A program made the position numbers and the translations under genes. Shown piece by piece: positions 1 through 12,000 of a DNA stretch of 64,000 nt. Numbering within the stretch: position 1 is the stretch's first letter; each line of letters opens with the position of its first letter. The notes below the pieces were generated by a model. The model was given only the letters and a program-made list of their open reading frames with translations, was not told where the DNA came from and ran no database searches. Source of the DNA: Pisolithus tinctorius (Eukaryota; Basidiomycota; Agaricomycetes; Boletales; Pisolithaceae); the NCBI GenBank assembly GCA_024663395.1, contig JANFAH010000092.1, forward strand, positions 1 through 64,000, read 5' to 3'.

Positions 1-1984
1 GCTGTGGGTACTCCGTCGCCCCTGGCCCTGGCAGAGATGTCTTAAACCTGTCTATGTAGTATGTCACAGAAGTGAGACTCCCCGACACCCCTGACCGTGA
101 GTCAAGCAACCACTGTTCCTCTAACCCAGTTCCCCCTCCACTTCCCCCACGTCCAAGCAATCCAGGCAATCGACCCATATCAGAATATATTGCAAACGTG
201 AGCGTTGAGTCTGCTGCACTCACTCCTTACTCAACTTCCGTAGGACTTAATTCTGCCTTACTTGCCGCTAGACAGGTCTACTCCACCACCCTTCACGACT
301 AGGCGGTTTAGACTAGCGAGTCAACGGTTGTACCTCACCATCATTCCCACTTATCAGCCATTATTGTCGGATTTGGCCTCTTTGGCTCTGTGGAAGGACA
401 AACAACGAAGTCTGTTGTACTGCGCAGTATGTCATCTTCCGAGGGAGCTGCACCGATCATTGATCGCTTTCAGTGTTTCTGGGTTCTTTGGTACCATGAT
501 GGACTACTTGCTGCTTTCTTGTGTCGGATCGTTTGGTGCCTCTTACGGCGCCGTTTCCTGCCATATCCATCTCTCGCTGAGTTTCAAGAAAAACGGCAGA
601 ATGCCACCCGGGCACGTCGGTTTGGGGATGAAGTACAGCAGAGGTTGTCGGTGTCAACGCTGGGTCCGGTAGAGATATGGAGGCTTTTCCGAGCTTATAG
701 AGCCTCTTCTCACGATAAGACAAAGCATTTACTGAAGGGCGGGTTCCGGTCTCGGCCTGATGAGACGACCGGAAATCCCACGAGTGTTTCGGAGTCTGAC
801 GGCGAAAACACTATCCTTGAAGGTGCTGAGGACAGTGAGGAAATCCAAAGTCTGAAGCGCGATCTGCTACACCTGCTGGACGTGGTTGCTGACCTTCATG
901 AACGCATCAACAAGTAAGTCACAGGTAATCTAGCAATCTAGTCGACGTCGCTGACCCTCGGAATAGCATTCTTATGTGGCGCCGGCCGGCCGTGACAAGA
1001 CGATATTGTATTGTAAGTTTGTAGCTCTTCCGCAAACCTCGCTAAACATAGCCTCCAGTTGCTCTCCATCGCGGCCCTGTCTGTTATCGTTCTTCCAGCT
1101 CAATACGTCACTAAATTGATGTGTATGCTTTTGGGAATTGTTTATTGGCATTTGGTTCCCGTCGTCGCGGCATTATCCCCCGCAAATAGAGCCAGGTAGG
1201 CAAGTCTTCTCTATATTTACTCGTGACCTGATGTGAGTTCCAGAATCCCCCCTCTTTTCGCAGATGCGCCTACAGATGTAGAGTATGCTATAGAACTAAT
1301 CGGCCAGCGTGTTGCTAGTGGCACAGAGCTGACTTCGTGCAGCAAGACTCGTGACCGCGTGGCGAACCCCAGTAGCAGTGGGCTTGATCTGACAGTGACT
1401 GAATCGATCGACAGTGAACAGACTGAAGAAAGGGAAGGGCTGAGCTGGAAGAAGTGGGGTGCACGAATTGCTCAAGGTAAATCCTTGTTGGAGGAAAACA
1501 AGTCTATCTCGTCACTTAGCCGTGTAAGTTGTCTTGCTTGCTCATCCATGCGAAAGAATGGCTCAGTGCCACAGTCTTTATTCGACAAACTGCCCCGTCA
1601 AACGCAGCCGGACCGTCATAGTTCCCAACTCGAGCAGGTCCATAGTAAGCGTTAACATTCCACTTGTGTGTGTGCTGAAACTAAAGCATTCCACCAGCTT
1701 TTCCCGCTCAACATACGTCGGCTCTCGGTTTGATCACACTAACTTCTACGACGATATATTTCACGTCCCTCACGGCGATGCAGGCAAAGCTTGTTGTACC
1801 TTATAGTCAGCTCCGCAGTGTGAAAAAGACAGGTCTCATGAAGGGGCTTGCCATTGCTTGGGTACCAACCGACCAAGATACCGAAGGTGTAGTGAGGGAA
1901 GAAAGGTTTCACTGGGTGGGGGACCGAGACGAACTGTTTGCAAGGCTTCTCGGACGTGATGGCGGACGTTGGATGAGGTTATGA
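1..1984 (+). CDS. GRAM-domain membrane protein, GRAMD4-like (5' partial)
   Basis: Probably a membrane-anchored lipid-binding or contact-site protein. The first visible exon (frame of 72-302) is proline-rich. A segment read from about 300 to 426 and again from 474 contains 'LPYPSLAEFQEKR', followed by an acidic coiled-coil stretch. Hydrophobic segments lie at about 1059-1190. The C-terminal GRAM domain (about 1687-1984) contains 'LITLTSTTIYF' and 'LRSVKKTGLMKGL' and ends at TGA 1982-1984. Introns are seen at 427-473, after 914, around 1014-1058 and just before 1687. The order coiled coil, membrane segments, GRAM domain recalls animal GRAMD4, but function in fungi is inferred. The start lies at or beyond the window edge. 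A frame change near 276-300 is not explained by a normal-sized intron. Confidence 0.7.
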
Positions 1985-2219
1985 TGTTGACGAGAGCAAG
2001 ATCGACGCCGGTCGCGCGTGGCAGGCTTCGCGCGTAGCTTGCGAGAAGGCCAGTCGGGACTCGGACAATTCCGGTGCTCTTGCCTCCAGAGGTTATATAC
2101 CGAGTATTATAAGGAACCCTTTCCATTTCTCCAATCGTCCGACCAGTCCCCGTTCTTGTACGTGCATGTCTCGCTAACGTATTCACGTTCCCTCTTATGC
2201 CCAATAGCCAAGTTATTCT

Positions 2220-5200
2220 ATGTTTTTCTCTTCAGACCTGCTCTCCAAGAGGGACAGCGGATTCGGTCTTTTATGGTAGTTATAGCTCCCCCTCCCCCGT
2301 ATAAGTCAACCGCCGTGGCTGAGGGGACCGGGGTAGGCTCGCTGCTACGCTGGGTTCCAAGTCTTCATTCAGAAAATTGCCAAAGCGTTCTGTCATATCC
2401 GCTGACATCACTCAACTATGTGACCTTATCGCCACACCCGCCGAACCTCTGGCACTGCGCCTCTCAAGTAACCTGTTAGTAGGAGCCGCGCGGTGAGCTG
2501 TTTGATGTCCTTTGACTGCAGCGGTAAACAAGAGTCTAACTTCTATCCGTGATGTAGCGTGTATAGAGGTGAACTTCGTCGTCCCGCGGGATGGGTTCAG
2601 CTAACTATTCTACAGCCAAGCAAGAGATCTATATAGCAGACCTCACGACGTGCTTCAATTCTCTGAAGCGCCTAGTGGAAGATTTTCGCTCGTCTGCAAC
2701 GTCAGAGGCGCAGCTTCAGATGGCTCAGCCCAGCGTGAAGTAAGTCAACCGGTCCAACTATGTGCTACATACTCAGGATATTTGTCCCGGTACTAAACAA
2801 GACCTTCCGCCGTCACTCTGCGCGTTGACCCGAATGCAGCGTTTTCACTAAATCTGGATAATGTGGTCGCGGTAAGTTAAGAGACTATACATGTTGTTGG
2901 TCACCCAACGATTGCTTGTGGTGCAGAATTGGGACGAATATTTGAACTTCCCAGGTTCGTCCCTTAATGCAGATATATTGATCCTCCAACGCATGTCCCC
3001 ACAAATTCCCACAGTTCCCGACGTTTCGTCCGATGACGACTATGATCCGAGAGCCCAGAAACAGAAGCGGAAAACAAAAGGTCGAAATTCAGGTATGCCG
3101 TCCTCGAGCGTTGCCGAGGCAGCCCGTGCAAACACGCATACACTTGACGAAAGTCACGAGTTCCTTTTTCCAAACACGCTTGATGGGTCCTCATGTGGAA
3201 GTGCTGCGATGATCCCCTCCTCCAAATTAGGCGGATTTGGATTTGACGACGCGTTTTTCGGCGCTTTCGATGGCCTGGACATCACCGAAGGTATTGGAGA
3301 CGACCTACTAAAGGAGTTAGGGGAGGGATGGGGTATTAGCCCTGCGAAGTCGAAAGCCGAAGAGTAATAGCTTGTTGTCCTTCACCCATAGTGAACTTAC
3401 TTCAATGTCGATTCAGAAAATCCTCCGTACTCGAGGACTTTGGATACGCCGCCGACATGGACTATGAGACGCACGACCTAAATGTCGACATGATCGTGCA
3501 AGATCCCTTGCAACCCGACGACGCTGCTACTTCCCGTCCAAACACACATGATCAACCAGGTCAGCTTTTATCCTGCTGCCGATCTGTTTCCGTATGTTTT
3601 ATGGCTATACCGACTACCAGTTGGATTCCTTCCCACACCTACCAATGTATCTGTGCAATCGCTCTACCCGATCACCAACCAGCCTGATGAAGTAGGTGCA
3701 AGCGAACCTTTAGAAGAGAAAGCTTGCCTTCCGAAGAGGAATAAACGTCCGAGGTTGGTATTTGACGCCCGAACAGAATTAACCGACGCAGAGTTGAAGG
3801 TACGCACTTCAAGGATGACTGCAAGTCAGTTAACATTTCATACGATGCGTCAAGGTAATTCGCATGCATTACGTGGAAAACCAGGGTACAATCCGACGGG
3901 AGCTACAAATCAAAAAATTCGAGAGGGAACGCGCCATTTTCATCAACGATCTGCTTTGGGGCGTCCCCGACAACGGTAGTTGTGCACAAAAGCGACGTCT
4001 TCGTCGTCTGATAAACTCCCACAGTGCAGGCTGAAGAACTTGTTGAATTTTGGGTCAGTCAATACAAAACAAGGATTGAAGTCAGATCAGGTTTGTTATT
4101 CCCTGATCTGGGTGCGCGAGGAGGGCACCTATTCAAACACTTGACCGTCGTTATGCAGACAAGCATCCTTCACTCGATTACATGAAAAAAGGAATAGGCG
4201 AGCCAACCGCTCCCCCCGACCAAGTGAATGTCTCACAGGGAATCCCAAGTATACCCATGGTTACCGACGTCGAATGGCCGGATGCCGATCTAACTGCAGT
4301 CTTCGAAACGAACGAGTTGGACGTTGCATTCGATTATGGGACCGAGAGTACGTCGTTGCTGAATCCGGGTTGCAGCTGTATTTGAACAATTGATAGTACA
4401 TGCCGACGAGTACATGGAATCTAGCAAGTTGCGCTCGTCAGAGGTACCAGCTTTTCCCTTCATAGCGAAAAGTAACGTTGACATCTCCTAGGAACCTGGG
4501 CAAGGCCGTCAGGTTTCTCGCCGTTCTTCCGCCCCTTCCCACTTGCTGGGCATCGATGTCCAGATCTCCGGGAATTCACAACGAAGCACGTTATTCCCCT
4601 GGGATAACGCAAGGGACAACTCCCCCGGACTCAATGATAACTTCAGAGCAGGGCTTGACGACAGAATGAACGTAGACTATGCTGAGACGAAACTTACGAG
4701 AGATTCTTCGAGTCGCAAAGCAAGTTCGATACCCAGTCGTCCCCAAAGCCTTCAATTTGGAGTCGAATCACCGCCTGCACTTCTCCGAGGTTCTGGAACA
4801 GACGATGACTTCATGTTTGACGGTCGGGGTCCCTTTTGATTGTGTTAGAATCACCCTTGGCTCATTCATATGCGAAAGTCCCCGCGGATGGTCCCCCTGC
4901 CGCATCTGATGGATCGGATAGTCAAGCCAGTCTTCACAAGCTAGAAAAAAACTCCCTCAACTTCTTGGAGTCAGTGCAGGTGTTCCTCGCTGGTCCTTTA
5001 TCTGACCCCTCGTAGGTACGCCCGGATGCAGTACCGATCTCTTTCCGGCTTATCATCACGCCTCGTTTTTGATGATGTGGTACCAAGGGCAAGCAGTACT
5101 TCACATGTTGCCGCTGCAGCGATGTACCACTGCCTCGGTAAGCTAGAATTACCACAGCGATTCCACTAGTTCTTATCTCACGCTTTCTCTGTGGTCTAGT

Positions 5201-5273
5201 ACTGGCAACGAAGGATTTATTAGCCCTGCAACAAGAAGAATCATATGGCCCGATTACAATTCAGATAAAATAG
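2220..5273 (+). CDS. REC8: Meiotic cohesin alpha-kleisin Rec8
   Basis: Kleisin subunit that closes the cohesin ring between SMC1 and SMC3 and holds sister chromatids together in meiosis. The start at 2220 gives 'MFFSSDLLSKRDSGFG', the Rad21/Rec8 N-terminal helix that binds SMC3. After an intron at about 2277-2337 the reading continues 'CDLIATPAEPLALRLSSNL'. An exon at about 2613-2740 contains 'EIYIADLTTCFNSLKR'. The middle is long, acidic and split into many exons (KRPRLVFDARTELTD near 3748). The C-terminal winged helix is present (NSLNFLE, then 'SHVAAAAMYHCLVLATKDLL' near 5100-5225), ending at TAG 5271-5273. It is called Rec8 rather than Rad21 from the short linker patterns recalled for basidiomycete Rec8. 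Exon borders in the middle are not all resolved. Expression is expected in meiosis. Confidence 0.85.
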
Positions 5274-5613
5274 CATAAACTCTATGAAATGGTGACTGTA
5301 ATCCTGATGTCTGTTGTCGTCAGAGGTGTGAACGAGAGTGCACACCAGCCACTCCTCGTGCTACCGATTTACTGAGCGAGCCGAATTTTATCCGTTGCCA
5401 CTGTTTGATGGAACGTTCTACTTCTTGAGTAATTTAAGACACAGGTTCGGATCTATCATGGTATCATTGAGAACTCTGCCTCAAATCGTACCATTACTGG
5501 GAGTAACTGCTTCCTGTCGGAGCCGACTTTTCTGCCGCCCAAATCGCTGGACGCCTCCCCCAACGCTGCTTGTCTTCTCCGCCCATTCGACACCCTACAC
5601 ATATTCTCCCGTC

Positions 5614-6521
<908 letters not shown>

Positions 6522-6640
6522 TGCTTTTGCATGGGCATCCCAACACAATCCTACTAGTTTCAGGTAGAGAACGATTTGCAGATGTAGTACAAGATGTCGA
6601 ACTCTGTGATTATTGTAGACCCCTGGTGACCACTGCTCGA

Positions 6641-8186
6641 CTACTCCGACTCCCATGGAGTGCTAACAACGCAGTTGGCGTCGATATCCTTGTGTAACAA
6701 GCCGAACAGTCAAAACTACCTATTAATGGCCTGACCGCGTCCCAGCTTCCGAGGCGTTCAAGCCCGCCGGGCCAGTCCGTGAATTGATTCGAGTACGCAT
6801 TCGTGTTCCCCGGAAGACCCACACCTCTCTCTTGTCCCCGAATCCAAAAATCCCAGTTGGCGGTAACATCACAGTAGCTTCCAGCTTGAATCCCATCAGA
6901 CTAATTTCTTGCAGAGAATGCGAAACAAATATATCTCTGTCAACGTTGTGTGCTGAAGAAACAGATAAGGTCAGAAATCAAAGAATGCAGGCGCATGCAA
7001 ACCTCCAATTGCGTTGCGCTTCAGCTCGATCGTGTATATCTCCTCTTCACTCGCCCTATCAGAGGCAATCTTGTATGGCCACACGTTACGTAAACGGGAA
7101 CCTAGCTGATCACCGATGCGACGAGGTGGTCGGACAAGAGTAATCTTACGTCCCGAGCGCGACAAATAGGCCACGAAGAAATCTGAGTCTTCGTCTTTTT
7201 GGGCATCTTTAAAGACGAGTTGTGGATGCTGATACGAGTGTTAGCTGGGAGTTCGCTGCGTTGGCAACACTCTTACTGCATATCCAGTATTTAACGAAGT
7301 TAGGTACCGATACCCCTATTCGGAAGGTGTAGTAGTCAGTATCCTCGAGGCATGGTGAGGCGGAACGAACATGACGGGACAGACGAGTGAAAAGTTCAGA
7401 TATCATCCTGTACACACTTTAGAGGAGTCAGTTAAGTTCATAACTGACGATGCTTCCTTACATGGTGGCCTCCGATCCCGTTGCAGTCCATGGATTTTTC
7501 GAGAGGGCCACGCGCCACGAATGACCCGATGTTACCTCGTTAGATACCCCATGAGGCCACATCGGTATGAAGTGTTCGCGTATCTCATCCAGAGTGTCCT
7601 GGTAAGCTACGTTTCCCAGGCGGAGTTCGTTTGAGCCGTGGAACGAGACAAACATGTGGTCTTTATCGAGAGCGAAAATAAACCAGGCGTGTCACGGACT
7701 GAAAAAGAAGTAATTACCGGGTTGAAAGGAGGGATTGGAGTTTGTACGCGTGCGGGTCATTGGTGCTAGCCTTTGACGAACGTCTGAGTTGGTCCTGACC
7801 CTCTGGAGAGGCACTGAGACAGAGTCAGAGCGTGCTACACCTTTCTGCTTCAAAGCAGGCTTCAAAGGCTTCTCAGTGAATGAAGAAGGATTAACTGAGT
7901 GATGTCGTTTTGGTCGCGGGCGCGGGGTGCGGCCAGCGCTTTGTATGTCTAGGTCCGGGGGTATGAAAGGAGGGCTTTGATCCGTGGTCGGTGGTCGAGG
8001 GGGCAGCATGCCCGTTGGTTGGGGAAACGAAACCTTCTCTCTCGACCATGGATCTGCAGCAGAAGGATCCAAGTGACCAGAAGCGCTGGGGAAATCTGAC
8101 CGCGGTGGCTGCTGAGGATATCCATGGGGAAAATGATACGGTGGACCATAGTAAGGGTAATTGACGTTTGAATAGGCACCATACAT
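6641..8186 (-). CDS. DUF6699-type protein
   Basis: Function unknown. It begins at ATG 8184-8186 with a Tyr/Pro-rich low-complexity region (MYGAYSNVNYPYYGPPYH), followed by a basic, Ser-rich linker (TPRPRPKRHHSVNP). The conserved domain then starts with 'VSFHGSNELRLGNVAYQ' (about 7650-7600), followed by 'HSWRVALSKNPW' and, downstream, 'FFVAYLSRSGRKITLVRPP' (about 7185-7125). Introns separate these blocks. The end is placed at a stop at 6641-6643 after a likely short intron, or at 6610 if that intron is absent. The domain matches what I recall of fungal DUF6699 proteins, which are expanded in Agaricomycetes. A Helitron terminus lies about 95 bp upstream of the start and may have changed its promoter. 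Confidence 0.65.
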
Positions 8187-8290
8187 GGCGAGAATCAAAA
8201 TGCGACTGGGAGGGATGTAAGATATCGAGAAGATCGGACTTGCGATAATGCAGGACAGCGAACGACATGCGGACTAAGGAACTAGTAGTG

Positions 8291-8307
8291 CACCCGCAAC
8301 GTGGGTG
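8291..8307 (-). other. Helitron 3' terminal hairpin
   Basis: A 5-bp CACCC/GGGTG stem with a 7-nt loop lies five bases before CTAG on the minus strand, the arrangement that ends a Helitron. A rival inverted repeat at about 8847-8873 (GCGTCAGC with GCTGACGC, longer loop) has no CTRR behind it and is less likely. Confidence 0.6.
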
Positions 8308-8912
8308 ATGTTCATTGCCATTCCTGGCAGACGAGGGAGTCATTACGACCATCGCTCATGAAGCATTGGCCATGGCATGTCGCTTGTACACTCTTCCCCC
8401 CACAGGCGCAAAAGAATTCGGATTTGACAACGAAGTCACTGCGAGGATCGAGCTTTGCACCGGAGGCTGGACTTGTCCTTACAAGCCACGAAGAAATTTA
8501 AATAAATAAATCACCTTGTTTACAAGGTCACTGCACCTCGAAATTCGTCGCTCATTTTTCGACATCCGCGAACAATCCCCAATATCGCCGATACAAAGTC
8601 CGATTCAAATGACGGTGCCAAAGAATTGTTGGCATGCATGCATCTATGTACGATTGTAACGATTTCAAATGCAACGGCGGTGAAGTTGCTGACGGCGATC
8701 AAATGATGGTGGCAATGATTTGAAGGCATGTATCTAGGTACTAATGCTGGCTTAAACCGTTCCATGTTCACTGCTTCAAACACCACGCACAACGGTTGGG
8801 GAAACGTGACGCGAACGACGCACGCTATTCGCTGAGTCGGCAGCGTCAGCTCTTGTATAGCGGTTGCTGACGCCCAATAATTGCTCCCTTACCTGGTTTG
8901 CCTCAGGTGTTA

Positions 8913-9020
8913 TCTACGACGCCTTGGCTCCTTCCCCATCCACCGTCGTCTTGCGTTCAAGAGTAATCTACGCCGCATTGGCTCTTTCCCAATCCAACAT
9001 CGTTTTGCGATTGAGGCCCG
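8913..9020 (-). repeat. 54-bp imperfect tandem duplication at the Helitron gene end
   Basis: The sequences starting at 8913 and 8967 match over about 50 bases (both begin tctacg and run through an ttggctc block). The period is 54 bp, or 18 codons. The inner copy encodes the real C-terminal tail (RKTMLDWERANAA, stop 8968-8970); the outer copy lies just past the stop and is decayed. Confidence 0.75.
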
Positions 9021-12000
9021 CCAGCCTTTGGTCTTCCAACCGCAGATATTCGCTCGGATGTTGGGTGAAGATCTTCTCGTCGAAATCACACAGCAGTCGA
9101 ATTGTATCCCTGCCCCGGCTGCGGGACAAGGCGACGTACGCGTTGAAGGGTGTAAGGCCCCCCGATGGTGGCGTGCCTATGTCGACGATGCAGTGTTCGA
9201 TGGTCTGCGCCTGTGATCGATAATCGGTGAACGCATAGGCAGGTGTGATAGGTAACTGTTCTCTAGTCACTGTCGTCTTCACCCCCTTTGGCGTGACGAT
9301 TGTAAACGATCTAGTGAGAGGTGCGATTGGAAGGACACCCAATGGTAAGCCGTCCAGCGCTTCAGCTTTTGTACGGCTCATGCGGAGAAGAATATAACAT
9401 GGGGGATACTCCAAGTGGACGGATTGCGTTTCCAGGTTGACGGCCTGCTCCCTGCCATCGAGTACAATTTCTTCAACGTGCCCGCGCGCGCCATTCGCCA
9501 TATCCAACCCGGTGGAAACGTTAAATGTTACCATGACCTCCATGCCGATAGCGAGGTGAACCTCATCAGGAAGGCCGCCGCGCTCTTGCCGCGAACGCCC
9601 TCGGGAGCCTTTGGGTTTCGCGGCGACAGCAAACTGTTCCTCCAGCGTTAATTGACGGCCATCCACTGTGTCCACTGCCGGACATGTAAACAGCGTCACT
9701 CCCTGTGACTGTGTCCGCGATTTCACTGCCATCATATTCCACTTGATGCGTACAGCATGTCGAGGTGTCACCAAAAGAGCGTTGCTCCAAGGTGGTTGGG
9801 TGAAGTCGGCCGGTGCGCATTGGTCATTCGTGAGTACCAGGCTGCGAAGCATGGCGATGTGTCTCTCCTTGCAATTACCGTGCCGCACGTGCTGAAGGAG
9901 ATCCATCCAATCAGGATCTGTGACCCTGACTTGTGTTTTCAGTCGCACGACGACATCGAACTGTTCGTATAATTTGCGCCCTAGGATTTCGAGTTCGGTA
10001 TCCTTTTCTGCGTTCGACTGCCAATACAATGGCGCTGATGGCTTGCTTGCGACTGGAGGGAATTGATGGAAGTCGCCAACCAGTATAACGTTCAGGCCTC
10101 CAAATGGTTTGTCGGCCGCCGCAAGTTCATCTGCTCGGGCGTGACCAATGATCTCGGAAAGCGATGCGAAGAATGTACGAGAAATCATCGAGACCTCGTC
10201 TATGATTAGATACTGTTTACCCCGCCAAAATGTTTCCAGTTTTTTCCGCGTTTTCGCCGACTGCTTTCCGCCGTGTACAGGTATCATTGCAACGTAATGG
10301 AGTGTTTGTCCGTCAATAGTTGAGGCTGCGATTCCTGTATACGCCGCTTTCACCAGCAAGTGCCCCACTCCACAACACTGAAAATTCTGCGTGATTGTCT
10401 GAATCGTCTTCGATTTCCCTACCCCAGCTTCACCGGGGATGATCATACGCAATTGAGGTGGATTGAGTCCCGACAGATGTTGTTGTAAATGCCAATCGAC
10501 AATGTCATACGCTCGCCGTTGATCATCCAACAGCTCAGCGACTGGCACGGGGTCGAGGACGTTGATATTCCCTGTCAACCCGGTGAGCAAGGTCGCATCT
10601 CCATGGTCGCTTTCGATGAGGGCTCTGCTGAGATCGCTAATGCTGCCGTCGACGTTCATCGTAGGGTCGACGGTCTGCTGCGTTTGCGAGTCTGGCGTGG
10701 CGGTCAATGCCGTGGCCATATTATGCATCGACCTCAACCATGCCAGAAGTCGTGAGTAGTCATCCCCCTGCGCTATACGATAGCTGCACGGATTGCGTAC
10801 GCCTTGCTCTCCTGTCAGTGTGAAGAAACCGTGCCTCAGACCTACGGAAATCGCCTCATCAGCATGCCTTTCTTCATTTCGCGAGACTTGATTGCGTTTG
10901 AACTCTATAAGGTCGGCATGTGTTAAAGGGATTTGCGAGTCTTCCATTGGCTCGTCGGCGTCGTCATCTAACGGAACGTCCTTTCTAGGCTGCCGTGTAT
11001 TGTGACTCGCTGATGTTAATGCCTCCGTAGGTGTTGTCTCGCATGCCGACCTTGATTCATAATAGAACTCGATGCCAGACAGAATGTGCCTATGGGCGGG
11101 GTGCATCTCCGCCGTAAACGACTGAAACTCTTGACTCCATGTTCGAGTATTTCCCCTAAGATCTTCTGCCTGTCGCCACGGCTTCAGAAGCGCGAGCATG
11201 GACGCGCAGTAGAAATCGTTCCCGGTGTCTCTTCGCGGGAACCACGGACCCGCAATCTGAGGTAGGGTGTTGTGACCCATTGCACGAAAAACACGACGGT
11301 GGCTGTCAGCTCTTGGATGTCCGTCCATGTAATGCGATCGCTCATGAACGGGGCGGCCCCGTTTGGCTGTTGATGCCTCGTTCTCTTCACGAGCGGGTTG
11401 TGCCGTATAGGTCTCTTCCCATGTATCAATCACAAAAGCCAGGAGACCGCATGTTTCCATTTCTGGCCCTCGAAAGACATAATCCTGAAGCTGTGAACAT
11501 GTATAAATATCTCCGCGTTCATTGGCGTGAAGCGTGACCATCTCGCTGTCGTCCTTAATACATTCGTCAAAATTGTCGGTGATCTGAGTACACTGCGTAG
11601 TTACCTCTCTGTCTGTGCAACCCTCGGTGAGTTGAACGTCCTCAGCTCCGCGGTCATTCTCGCCATCGTCCGCGCTGCCCGTCGCAATTCTGTTCGGATC
11701 CAGATGAACAAGCTGCCACTTGATCTGTGATTGCTTTGTACTGACCTGACACCTGTTGCTGGGGAAAGCTCAGGGAACATCCGTCTAATCGCAGTGAACA
11801 AGGCACTGGTGTACAGCGGCGCGAAGTTGTGGGACCTGAATGTATCGCCATACCCCATGATATAAGAAACCACTTGCGGTCCAGACAATTCCGCTTCGCG
11901 ATTGATAACGTTGATGCAGCGGTAGAGTAGCAGTCGGTTTCGCTCGCGAATGTCCTCATACCGCGGATTGTTCTCGTGGTACGCCAGGGCCGAGGCCATT

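Noticed and set aside
8847..8873. Inverted repeat GCGTCAGC/GCTGACGC as the Helitron 3' end
   Set aside because: The loop is long and no CTRR follows at the right distance; the hairpin at 8291-8307 with CTAG fits better.
11601..11745. Frameshift between the Rep and helicase parts of the Helitron gene
   Set aside because: A normal 56-nt GT-AG intron at 11690-11745 restores the frame, so no mutation is needed.
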